Source: Bacteroidota bacterium (GTDB lineage: Bacteria > Bacteroidota > Bacteroidia > Chitinophagales > Chitinophagaceae). Taken from it: a stretch of DNA of 10,832 bases. Made by a program: the position numbers and the translations under genes. The stretch lies in contig JAPLER010000036.1 of the NCBI GenBank assembly GCA_026391115.1, forward strand, positions 1-10,832. The letters are read 5' to 3'. Under the pieces are notes generated by a model that did not search any database, was not told the DNA's origin, and saw nothing but the letters and a program-made list of their open reading frames with translations. This document shows positions 1 to 6,807 of this stretch, piece by piece; position 1 is the stretch's first letter, and each line of letters opens with the position of its first letter.

Positions 1-648
1 ACAAATGCAAAATTGTATGAGTGGGGTGGTTATGATGGTGCTAATGGAAATAAATATAGCTTTCCAACACAAAGACCAGGTTGGGCAAAACCCATTCACA
101 AATTGTTTGTAGATAATGGCGTCAATGTTTTTTTTCAGGGGCACGACCACGTTTATGCACACGAATCGCTTGATGGCATTGCTTATCAGGCAGTGCCAAT
201 GCCTAGTGATTCTACATACGAAATTGGTAAACTTGCTAATGCTGGTGCGTACTTATCTGATACACTAGATGGTACTGGGCACATTAGAGTTACTGTTTCT
301 GCTGATTGTGTTAAAGTAGATTATGTAAAAGCATTTTTACCAGCCGATACAGGTGGTACAAAACATAATGGCGATGTTGCTTTTTCTTACAAAGTAGGTA
401 CTTGCAACTTATTGCCAGTTAGCTTAAAAAGTTTTTTTGGATATAAAAGTGCTGAAAAGAATATTTTAAAATGGATTACAGCTACAGAAACAAATAATCA
501 TCATTTTGATATTGAAAGAAGTATTGATGGTATTAGCTTCGAAAAAATAGCGACAGTAAAAGGCAAGGCAATGGCAATACCATTAACGAAACAAGCTATT
601 CTTATGTTGATAATTAAAAAAAAAAAAAAGTATATTACTACAGACTAA
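1..648 (+). CDS. Secreted metallophosphoesterase (purple acid phosphatase-like), 3' part, frameshifted
   Basis: The frame is open from base 1, so the true start lies left of the window; the TTG at 13 is not a start. Seen: RPGWAxPIH, then GHDH at 139-150 (motif V of calcineurin-like phosphoesterases, which supplies metal-binding histidines), then a beta-rich stretch (VKVDYVKAFLP) and an FN3-like region (NILKWITATETNNHHFDIERS). All of these align with the intact paralogue at 965-2881; motifs I-IV would lie upstream. After codon 562-564 the homology moves to frame 3: inserting one A at 565-566 would give VKGKGNGNTINETSYSYVDN, as expected. The frame used here instead reads about 20 unrelated residues and lysines from an A14 tract, and stops at 646-648. 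The sorting domain (726-938) is therefore detached. Family: dinuclear metal phosphohydrolase; substrate unknown. It is either a recent pseudogene, a sequencing error, or a gene rescued by slippage. Confidence 0.85.
   Translation, partial: TNAKLYEWGGYDGANGNKYSFPTQRPGWAKPIHKLFVDNGVNVFFQGHDHVYAHESLDGIAYQAVPMPSDSTYEIGKLANAGAYLSDTLDGTGHIRVTVSADCVKVDYVKAFLPADTGGTKHNGDVAFSYKVGTCNLLPVSLKSFFGYKSAEKNILKWITATETNNHHFDIERSIDGISFEKIATVKGKAMAIPLTKQAILMLIIKKKKKYITTD
616..629 (+). repeat. A14 homopolymer inside the broken phosphoesterase gene
   Basis: Fourteen consecutive A residues follow GATAATT. The tract takes the place of the short loop KAPFNGT of the intact paralogue: from the conserved Asp to YYR there are eight codons in both genes. 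In the sorting-domain frame its first bases form a TAA stop (615-617); in the upstream frame they encode lysines. Homopolymers of this length are known to promote RNA polymerase slippage and sequencing or assembly errors. Confidence 0.9.
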
Positions 649-725
649 AGCAAGTTGATAATAATGGTAATGTAAAACTTTCGAGCATTGTAGTATTATA
701 TGCTAAACAAAACAATTTAGATGTA

Positions 726-938
726 ATGATTTATCCAAATCCTGCAAGGGATAAAATCAATATTCAATATCCAGAAAGCATTAAAAATCATCAAACAAAG
801 TTGATAAATATGTTTGGTCAGGTAGTGCTTGAAAGTACTGTAAATACTATTGATATTAATAAATTGCCATTGGGTATTTATATAGTAAATATAGAAACAG
901 AAAAAGGAACAATCAATCAAAAAATTATTAAACAATAA
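726..938 (+). CDS. Displaced T9SS C-terminal sorting domain of the upstream phosphoesterase
   Basis: The frame is open from 618, just after an in-frame TAA at 615-617, and reads VYYYRLKQVDNNGNVKLSSI, then MIYPNPARDKINIQYP, and ends in EKGTINQKIIKQ. It is the direct continuation of the phosphoesterase: the YYRLKQ and YPNPA landmarks match those of the intact paralogue. YPNP plus a short C-terminal beta-sandwich ending in Lys/Gln is the type A sorting signal read by the type IX secretion system of Bacteroidota. The ATG at 726 lies inside the domain, just before IYPNP, and no RBS is visible, so independent translation is doubtful. Without a signal peptide the fragment could not be exported. It is best read as the 3' end of a broken gene rather than a separate gene. 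Confidence 0.75.
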   Translation: MIYPNPARDKINIQYPESIKNHQTKLINMFGQVVLESTVNTIDINKLPLGIYIVNIETEKGTINQKIIKQ

Positions 939-964
939 ACTGCTTCAGCATTAATCATATTAAT

Positions 965-2881
965 ATGAAAATTATTTATAGCTCAATACTTGCATTACTT
1001 TTAAGTTGTACCATAAAAGCTCAAACCTTTAATGAAATTTTAGGCAGGCCAACAGATAGTGCAGTAACAATGAGTATTTTATTTGACCAAGATGTACAAG
1101 TGTATTGGGAAATAGGTACAGCATCTGCAACTTACACTATCACAACATCAACAGTTGTTGCTAGTGCCAATGTGCCATTAGAGTTTGACTTTTTAGGGTT
1201 GCTACCCAATACTAAATATTATTATAGAACAAGGTATAGATTACTTACAAGTAGTGGTGTGTTTAATGCAGGTGCAGAACATACATTTTACACAAGAAAA
1301 CCACGAGGCACTGTTTTTAATTTTGCTGTAGAAGCAGACCCACATTTAGATACAAACACAAACCCTGCTTCTTACACACTTTCATTACAAAATATGTTAT
1401 CAGCAAAGCCAGATTTTATGATTGATTTGGGTGATAATTTTATGAGTGAAAAGGAACCTATAGTTAATAAAACAACTATTACAGATAGAACAAAATTATT
1501 TAGACCATACTTTGGCACACTCTGCCATTCTGCACCTTTATTTATTACTATTGGTAATCACGAAGGTGAATTGGGTTGGCGTTTAAATGGTACTGATAGT
1601 AGTATGCCTGTTTTAGCAGCTAATATCAGAAAATTATATTATCCTAATCCTTACCCCAATAATTTTTATACTGGAAATTCAACAGCAGAAAGCTATGTGG
1701 GTTTAAGAGAAAACTATTACTCTTGGGAATGGGGTAATGCCTTGTTTGTTGTAATAGACCCATATTGGTACACTACAGTTTCTAACAGAGCTGGCTGGGG
1801 TTGGACATTAGGTACAATACAATATAACTGGTTCAAAAACACCATTCAAAATAGTACAGCAAAATTTAAGTTTGTATTTTGTCACCAGCTTGTTGGAGGA
1901 AATGGTAATGATGCACGTGGCGGAACAGAGTATGTAGATTATTTTGAAATGGGTGGTAAAAATGCAGATAGTACTTGGGGATTTGCAACAAAAAGACCAG
2001 GATGGGCGGAGCCAATACATTCTTTGCTTGTAAATAATAATGCTTCCATTTATTTTCACGGACACGATCATTTTTATGGCAAGCAACAAAAAGATTGTAT
2101 TATTTATCAAGAAGTGCCACAACCCTCATCAAAGAATATCAATAGCAATTTAGCTGCATCTTATGGTTATTTGAATGGTGTGTTTTTACCAAGCCGTGGT
2201 TACTTAAATATTACAGTTGGTAACGATAGTGTAAAAGTAGATTATGTTAAAACCTATTTGCCAACCGAAGAAAATGGCTCAAGACATAATAAAGATATAG
2301 CTTATTCTTACTCTATTGGTAGTTGTAGTAGCGGTTTGCCTATAAACTTATTAAGCATCAATGGACATAATGAACAAAATGTAAATATTGTAAAATGGGT
2401 TACAAGTAGCGAAATAAACAATAGTCATTTTGATATTGAAAGAAGTGAGGATGGTATTGAGTTTGCCAAAATTGGCGAAACAAAAAGTGCAGGTAATACA
2501 AATCAAAATACCAATTATTCCTTTACAGACAAAGCTCCATTTAATGGTACAAACTATTATAGATTAAAGCAATGGGACTTTAATGGCGAGTTTCAATATT
2601 CTAAAATAATAAGTATTGAAAGCAAAAGTAAAAAACAAGGTTTCACTATTTATCCAAATCCTGCAATAGGAAATATTACAGTACAAAGTTCAACTACAAA
2701 AACTTATAACAGAACAGTTGAAGTAGTTGATATGATTGGGAGAAGAGTCACTTCACTTACTTTACCTGCTAATCAAAATACGATTAAAATCAATACACAA
2801 AACATTGTTAATGGAATGTACTTTGTTAGCGTAAATGATGGCAATGGAATGATTATTGAAAAGTTAGTCATCAAAAAATAA
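965..2881 (+). CDS. Secreted metallophosphoesterase (purple acid phosphatase-like) with T9SS sorting domain
   Basis: This is a complete 638-residue exported phosphohydrolase. Residues 1-20 are a signal peptide (MKIIYSSILALLLSCTIKAQ) with likely cleavage after KAQ; the Cys is not in a good lipobox. Residues 21-110 are a beta-rich, FN3-like N-terminal domain as in purple acid phosphatases (PNTKYYYRTRY). The calcineurin-like core has all five motifs: D125-x-H127, GDN (D157), GNHE (N198/H199), FCHQ (H307) and GHDH (H367/H369). An FN3-like segment (about 459-555) follows, then the sorting domain from IYPNPA (562) to LVIKK. Known for the family: dinuclear metal phosphomonoesterase or diesterase; the substrate cannot be read here. 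The start is supported by the signal peptide; no Shine-Dalgarno is seen, which is normal in this phylum. It lies 26 nt after its broken paralogue in the same direction. Its stop abuts that of the minus-strand sensor gene. Confidence 0.93.
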   Translation: MKIIYSSILALLLSCTIKAQTFNEILGRPTDSAVTMSILFDQDVQVYWEIGTASATYTITTSTVVASANVPLEFDFLGLLPNTKYYYRTRYRLLTSSGVFNAGAEHTFYTRKPRGTVFNFAVEADPHLDTNTNPASYTLSLQNMLSAKPDFMIDLGDNFMSEKEPIVNKTTITDRTKLFRPYFGTLCHSAPLFITIGNHEGELGWRLNGTDSSMPVLAANIRKLYYPNPYPNNFYTGNSTAESYVGLRENYYSWEWGNALFVVIDPYWYTTVSNRAGWGWTLGTIQYNWFKNTIQNSTAKFKFVFCHQLVGGNGNDARGGTEYVDYFEMGGKNADSTWGFATKRPGWAEPIHSLLVNNNASIYFHGHDHFYGKQQKDCIIYQEVPQPSSKNINSNLAASYGYLNGVFLPSRGYLNITVGNDSVKVDYVKTYLPTEENGSRHNKDIAYSYSIGSCSSGLPINLLSINGHNEQNVNIVKWVTSSEINNSHFDIERSEDGIEFAKIGETKSAGNTNQNTNYSFTDKAPFNGTNYYRLKQWDFNGEFQYSKIISIESKSKKQGFTIYPNPAIGNITVQSSTTKTYNRTVEVVDMIGRRVTSLTLPANQNTIKINTQNIVNGMYFVSVNDGNGMIIEKLVIKK

Positions 2882-3412
2882 TTACTGTTTCTTTTTAATA
2901 GGTCTAAAATAATCTCTCATTTCTTTTACCAAATCTTGAAACTTATTGAGTTGTTGTGGTGTGCATATTTTAGCAAGTTGTTGAGCCTGTGCCAATCGGT
3001 ACAACTCAATCTGATATTCATTTTCAGCAATACCTCTTGCAATTTGTTTAGCTAAATTGGTGTCTATGCTATTGCTAAACATCTCCTCGTTAAGCGAGTC
3101 TCTGCCTGCATTTAGTTTTTTTCGAACCTGTTGTTCTTTATCAAAAAAGTCTTGTCTAATTGCTTTGAATTTTTTTTCTTGTTCTGGAGTTAAATCTAAT
3201 TCTTGCTTTAAAATTTGCGATAATTCTTCAACCGATTTTTTTGGTGGTCTATTATCTTTTTCTTCCTGCTTTTGAACAATTGGAACTTGACTTGCTGGAG
3301 TTGGCTTATTATTTTTATGCTGCCATAATATAAAACACATTGCACCTATGTTTAATGTAATCAAAACAATAACTAGTCTAATAAGCCATTTTTGTTGAGA
3401 GAAGATATTCAT
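2882..3412 (-). CDS. Membrane-anchored periplasmic Spy/CpxP/CnrX-like sensor of an ECF sigma cassette
   Basis: The protein has 176 residues. A short cytoplasmic start is followed by a TM helix at about 9-30 (LIRLVIVLITLNIGAMCFIL), a Pro-rich linker (35-58), then an all-helical, highly charged domain from about 60 to 168. It has the LTxxQ-type motif LTPEQ at 74-78 and a second, similar turn CTPQQ at 150-154, the hallmark of the Spy/CpxP and metal-resistance (CnrX/ZraP) fold. It is the last gene of a minus-strand operon, 6 nt after the 95-residue gene, behind an ECF sigma factor. Inferred role: it senses envelope conditions and controls the anti-sigma factor. The histidine- and methionine-rich metal site of CnrX is not evident: the only His (H32) lies right after the TM segment. 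Metal sensing is therefore not supported; a chaperone-like or misfolding sensor is equally possible. Confidence 0.8.
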   Translation of the reverse strand: MNIFSQQKWLIRLVIVLITLNIGAMCFILWQHKNNKPTPASQVPIVQKQEEKDNRPPKKSVEELSQILKQELDLTPEQEKKFKAIRQDFFDKEQQVRKKLNAGRDSLNEEMFSNSIDTNLAKQIARGIAENEYQIELYRLAQAQQLAKICTPQQLNKFQDLVKEMRDYFRPIKKKQ

Positions 3413-3418
3413 AATTGC

Positions 3419-3706
3419 TTATTTGTGCTGTGATGTATTAACTAATAATTCATTGGAAAGCTCTTTCAAAACTTCTGCTCTACTATAGGTCCTACTATTT
3501 TCTAAAGCCTCATTTTTATTGAGTGAATTATATACTGCAACATTAAAAACAATTAATATTATAACAGCCAATCCTATAGGTTGAAACTTGTTTTTATTGG
3601 TTTTTGTTGCTGTAACTTTAGCATACATTTCATTATTCAAAATACCTTTTGTTGCTGTAATTTGGGCTGTTTCAAATGTTTTTAATATGTCTTCTATGTT
3701 ATGCAT
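3419..3706 (-). CDS. Small single-TM protein, probable anti-sigma factor
   Basis: The protein has 95 residues. An N-terminal soluble part of about 40 residues (MHNIEDILKTFETAQITATK...) is followed by one TM helix at about 43-60 (PIGLAVIILIVFNVAVY) and a C-terminal tail of about 33 residues with the helix-prone stretch SRAEVLKELSNELL. No zinc-binding HxxxCxxC anti-sigma motif and no recognisable named domain are present. Its place between an ECF sigma factor (42 nt upstream) and a periplasmic sensor (6 nt downstream), with one TM and a short cytosolic arm, matches the role of CnrY, a small membrane anti-sigma factor of similar length. By analogy the N-terminal arm would bind the sigma factor and the tail would contact the sensor. 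That function is inferred from context only; the coding call itself is well supported by the tight operon. Confidence 0.75.
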   Translation of the reverse strand: MHNIEDILKTFETAQITATKGILNNEMYAKVTATKTNKNKFQPIGLAVIILIVFNVAVYNSLNKNEALENSRTYSRAEVLKELSNELLVNTSQHK

Positions 3707-3748
3707 ATTGTCTGTTTTATTGGACGATGTTTTATAAAAATACTGGCG

Positions 3749-4312
3749 TTATTGATTCATTAAATTTTCTAATTCTTCTTTAACTTTCTTTCTACCTCTA
3801 TATACAAGAGATTCTACTGCAATAATGGTAGTTTCCATTATAGTAGCAATTTCTTCATTGTTATAACCATCAATCTTACTTAATGTAAATGCAATACGTT
3901 GTGTATCTGGTAATTTATCTAATGCAATTTGTAGTAGCTCAAAATGTTGCTTTTGTTCAAGTGTAATATCAGGCTGTGCAATATTTGATTTTTTGTCTTG
4001 TGCAAATTCAAGCCCTAAAATCTTACCAATAGATGAAATTCTTTTTTTCCTATTTCTCTTTTTAATTTCATCCAAACATTTGCTAATTGCAATTCTATAA
4101 ATCCATGTGCTTATTTGTGCATCACCCCTAAACTTATTGATAGACTGAAATACCTCTATAAAAACTTCTTGTGTTACATCCTCTACATCTTCTTTATTTA
4201 ATAAGAATTTGTAACAAGTATTCAACACTTTCAACTGATGCTGATTCAACAAGAATGCAAATGCATCTTTTTGTTCAGATTCAGATAGATTGTGTTGTTT
4301 GTTTTGGAGCAT
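3749..4312 (-). CDS. ECF-family RNA polymerase sigma factor
   Basis: The protein has 187 residues, the usual ECF length. Region 2 spans about 17-87: FLLNKEDVEDVTQEVFIEVF is the core-binding helix, then FRGDAQISTWIYRIAISKCLDEIKKR (-10 recognition and DNA melting). A linker follows, then region 4 at about 125-180 (ALDKLPDTQRIAFTLSKIDG, YNNEEIATIMETTIIAVESLVYRGRKKVKEEL), a helix-turn-helix for the -35 element. It directs RNA polymerase to a small regulon once released from its anti-sigma factor. It is the first gene of a three-gene minus-strand operon with a small TM protein and a periplasmic sensor, so autoregulation is likely. The ATG at 4312 gives the right distance to region 2. Its promoter was not identified with confidence; the leader may contain the hairpins at 4457-4522. 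Confidence 0.92.
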   Translation of the reverse strand: MLQNKQHNLSESEQKDAFAFLLNQHQLKVLNTCYKFLLNKEDVEDVTQEVFIEVFQSINKFRGDAQISTWIYRIAISKCLDEIKKRNRKKRISSIGKILGLEFAQDKKSNIAQPDITLEQKQHFELLQIALDKLPDTQRIAFTLSKIDGYNNEEIATIMETTIIAVESLVYRGRKKVKEELENLMNQ

Positions 4313-4456
4313 TAATACTTTTTGGCAAGTTTAAAGATAACTTTATGGTAAAGAAGTTTAAATGATTTGCTAAAGTTTTCGATTTGGCAAGATTTTGAGT
4401 TGTTGATGAGTGGAGATAATTTGTTTTGCGGGAATTGCTATTTTCTTTTTTTGTGT

Positions 4457-4481
4457 AAAAAAAGTTCCGAAGAGTGGGAAC
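4457..4481 (-). terminator. Second, smaller hairpin plus T7 tract, minus strand
   Basis: GTTCC (4464-4468) and GGAAC (4477-4481) form a 5-bp stem with an 8-nt loop. On the minus strand it is followed directly by seven T residues (plus-strand A run 4457-4463). It begins right after the T tract of the preceding hairpin, so the two form a tandem array in the same direction. The stem is short, and on its own it would be weak. Confidence 0.35.
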
Positions 4482-4522
4482 AAAAAAACCACAGATTTCG
4501 GAAATACAGCACCGAAATCTGT
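4482..4522 (-). terminator. Hairpin plus T7 tract, terminator- or attenuator-like, minus strand
   Basis: ACAGATTTCGG (4491-4501) and CCGAAATCTGT (4512-4522) form a perfect 11-bp stem with a 10-nt loop. Read on the minus strand, the stem is followed by GG and seven T residues (plus-strand A run 4482-4488), the layout of an intrinsic terminator. No minus-strand gene lies upstream of it, so it would act in the leader of the sigma operon, end a small RNA, or be a dispersed palindrome. Confidence 0.5.
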
Positions 4523-4677
4523 TGTGTCCTGATTAGGTTGGAGTACATAGTAAAGTTTGGGCTTGTGAATATTTATTGAATATTATAGGTGGGTTTTAAA
4601 TTTTTTTATTGCCATTTATATATCTTTTTTAAAACAATCTATCAATCCCATACTTTTAATGCCAAATTATTTTAATT

Positions 4678-6711
4678 ATGATTAAGAAAATAAGCAGCTT
4701 TCTTTTTTTAGGTATTATTTGTGTAAGTTTATTTGCACAAAATGCAAAATCTAAAACAAATGACCCATTACTAAATAATATTGATAAGACAGTAAAACCA
4801 GGCGAAGACTTTTTTTTATATGCAAATGGTGGCTGGATAAAAACAAATAAAATACCTGATGCAGAAGCAGCTTGGGGAATTGGTAATTTGGTGCAAGAAG
4901 ATATTTATCAAAGATTAATTAATATTAATAAAAAAGCAACTTTAGTAAAAGCAAAAAAAGGAACAACAACACAACAAATTGGAGACTTTTGGAGTACTGC
5001 TATGAATACCACTGCTGTGAATAAAAATGGCATAAACCCACTTAAAAAAGATTTGGCAAGAATAGATGCTGCAACGTCTGTAGCTGAGTTACTTAAACTT
5101 GCTGCAGAATTTGGAACTAAGGGTTCTAGCACTTTTTTTAGTAGCTATATTTCTCAAGATGATATGAATAGTGAACAAATGGCTTTTCAATTATCGCAAG
5201 GTGGGTTAGGTATGCCCAATAGAGATTATTATTTTAACACAGATGAAAAAACTGTTAAGGTACAAAAAGCATTTAAAGCTTATTTGGCTAAAATATTTAT
5301 GCAACTAGGCAATAATCAAGGCGTTGCCATAGAAATGACAGCAGAAGTGTATGCTTTGGAAACAAGACTAGCCAAGGCTTCCAGAAAATTAGCAGATTTA
5401 AGAGACCCATATAAAAATTACAATAAAATGAGTTTGGCTGCATTGCAAGAAATTACACCAAACTTAAATTGGCACGAGTTTCTTACTGCTGCAAAAACAC
5501 CTATTGTAGATACTGTTATTGTGGGTCAACCAGAGTTTTATAAAGCATTAGACAAGGAATTATTAGCTACTAATATTAGCGTTTGGAAAAATTATATGAA
5601 ATATAATTATGTAGCAGATTTTGCAGCCTATTTAGACGATAATACATTTATGGATAAATTTATCTATTCAAGTTCAATGAGTGGTGCAAAAGAACCAAGA
5701 CCCCGCTGGAAAAGGGTTTTAGATGCACAAGAGGGAGCAATGGGCGAAGCTTTAGGTCAGCTATTTGTAAAAGAATATTTTAATGCTACTGCAAAAAAGC
5801 GTTACGAGAATCTTGTAGAGGAAATTAGAGATGCATATAAAAATAGAATTGCTAATTTAACATGGATGAGTGATGCAACTAAAGCAAAGGCATACGATAA
5901 GTTGGCTAAAATTACCAAAAAAGTTGGTTACCCTGATAAGTGGAAAGATTTTAGTGCAATGCAAATTTCAAAATCATCTTTTGTGGAAAATATGCAAGCA
6001 GCTAATATGTGGTGGCATAATTATAAAGTAAACAAATTGAACAAACCTGTGGATAGAACAGAATGGGATATGACGCCACAAACCTACAATGCATATTATA
6101 ATCCTAGCAATAATGAAATAGTACTGCCCGCTGGCATATTTGCAGTTCCTGGTAAAAAAGACGCAGAATTAGACGATGCTTTGGTATATGGATATGCAGC
6201 TGCAAGTACAATAGGGCACGAGATTACACATGGTTTTGATGATCAAGGAAGACAATATGATGCTAAGGGAAATCTTACAGACTGGTGGACAGAAAAAGAT
6301 GGAGAAGAATTTAAGTTACGTGCAAAAAACATTATTCAACAATTTAATGAGTTTATACCAGTAGATACCTTGCATATAAATGGTGATGCTACTCAAGGAG
6401 AAAATATTGCAGATTTAGGAGGGTTGTTACTAGGTTTAGATGCCTTTAAAAAAACAGCATCATATACAAGTGGTAAACTCATTAATGGACAAACACCATT
6501 GCAAAGATACTTTTTAGGATATGCATATAGCTGGCTGTATCAGGCAAGAAAAGAGAGACTTGCCAATCAAGTTAAGACAGATGTGCATAGCCCTGCTAAA
6601 GAAAGGATTAATGGGCCTGTTGTAAATCTTCAAGAATTTTATGATGCTTTTGGTATTAAAAAAGGTGATAAAATGTTTAGAGATGAAAATTTAAGAGTGA
6701 ATATTTGGTAG
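4678..6711 (+). CDS. pepO: M13 family zinc metallopeptidase (neprilysin/PepO type)
   Basis: The protein has 677 residues, full length for the family. A signal peptide at 1-21 (MIKKISSFLFLGIICVSLFAQ) ends in FAQ; there is no good lipobox, so it is probably periplasmic or secreted rather than a lipoprotein. The N-terminal M13 domain starts with the typical 'D..V.PGEDFFLYANGGWI' (about 36-54). The catalytic domain has the substrate-binding NAYY at 471-474, the zinc motif HEITH (H514, E515, H518), then ENIADLGG with the third zinc ligand E575. H637 and R643 keep the spacing of the neprilysin transition-state His and carboxylate-binding Arg. The protein ends in NIW, as M13 proteins commonly do. 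It cleaves oligopeptides on the amino side of hydrophobic residues (family knowledge). The N-terminal catalytic cap and active site look intact. It is divergent to the ECF operon, monocistronic, and followed by a strong terminator. Confidence 0.95.
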   Translation: MIKKISSFLFLGIICVSLFAQNAKSKTNDPLLNNIDKTVKPGEDFFLYANGGWIKTNKIPDAEAAWGIGNLVQEDIYQRLININKKATLVKAKKGTTTQQIGDFWSTAMNTTAVNKNGINPLKKDLARIDAATSVAELLKLAAEFGTKGSSTFFSSYISQDDMNSEQMAFQLSQGGLGMPNRDYYFNTDEKTVKVQKAFKAYLAKIFMQLGNNQGVAIEMTAEVYALETRLAKASRKLADLRDPYKNYNKMSLAALQEITPNLNWHEFLTAAKTPIVDTVIVGQPEFYKALDKELLATNISVWKNYMKYNYVADFAAYLDDNTFMDKFIYSSSMSGAKEPRPRWKRVLDAQEGAMGEALGQLFVKEYFNATAKKRYENLVEEIRDAYKNRIANLTWMSDATKAKAYDKLAKITKKVGYPDKWKDFSAMQISKSSFVENMQAANMWWHNYKVNKLNKPVDRTEWDMTPQTYNAYYNPSNNEIVLPAGIFAVPGKKDAELDDALVYGYAAASTIGHEITHGFDDQGRQYDAKGNLTDWWTEKDGEEFKLRAKNIIQQFNEFIPVDTLHINGDATQGENIADLGGLLLGLDAFKKTASYTSGKLINGQTPLQRYFLGYAYSWLYQARKERLANQVKTDVHSPAKERINGPVVNLQEFYDAFGIKKGDKMFRDENLRVNIW

Positions 6712-6754
6712 GTTCAAATTTTAGTAAAGTTATTATTAGCAAAAAATACCGAAT

Positions 6755-6788
6755 AAAAAGCCTCAAACAAAATGTTTGAGGCTTTTTT
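6755..6788. terminator. Bidirectional intrinsic terminator between convergent genes
   Basis: AAAAAGCCTCAAACA (6755-6769) pairs over 15 bp with TGTTTGAGGCTTTTT (6773-6787) around an AAA loop. Six T residues follow on the plus strand (6783-6788), and the A run (6755-6759) gives a T tract on the minus strand. It lies 43 nt after the peptidase stop and 19 nt before the end of the minus-strand regulator, so it can end both transcripts. Confidence 0.93.
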
Positions 6789-6807
6789 GTTTTATAAAGT
6801 AATTATA

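Larger units (their letters stand above)
4313..4677. other. Divergent intergenic region between ECF sigma operon and M13 peptidase
   Basis: This 365-bp stretch separates two divergently transcribed units. It must hold both promoters, but no full Bacteroidota consensus (TTTG, about 19 nt, TAnnTTTG) is visible for either. One-mismatch -7 boxes occur at 4651-4658 (TACTTTTA, plus strand) and 4326-4333 (TAAACTTG, minus strand). Short open frames here, for example 4367-4579 on the plus strand, have no start signal or protein-like composition and look non-coding. The only strong structure is the pair of hairpins at 4457-4522. The flanks are A+T-rich, while 4464-4540 is richer in G+C. Confidence 0.7.

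Noticed and set aside
717..935. Minus-strand open frame of 72 codons
   Set aside because: It is antisense to the sorting domain; the product is rich in Phe, Ile, Tyr and Asn with no domain or start signal.
1808..2122. Minus-strand open frame of 104 codons
   Set aside because: It lies fully inside the catalytic core of the phosphoesterase, whose motifs are intact on the plus strand.
3057..3275. Plus-strand open frame of 72 codons
   Set aside because: It is the antisense shadow of the sensor's charged helices and is Ser/Phe/Cys-rich without protein features.
4171..4365. Plus-strand open frame of 64 codons
   Set aside because: It is antisense to sigma region 2 and has no support.
4367..4579. 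Plus-strand open frame of 70 codons in the intergenic region
   Set aside because: It runs through both hairpins, has an erratic composition with many Cys and Trp, and has no signal peptide, domain or promoter.
4678..4740. The M13 peptidase as a lipoprotein
   Set aside because: The residues before Cys15 (GII) do not form a lipobox, and a normal signal peptidase site follows at FAQ.
4908..5132. Minus-strand open frame of 74 codons
   Set aside because: It is antisense to the conserved N-terminal part of the M13 peptidase.
6755..6788. The hairpin as a riboswitch or regulatory leader
   Set aside because: It lies between two convergent gene ends, has a long stem with a 3-nt loop and T tracts in both directions, and fits a simple terminator.
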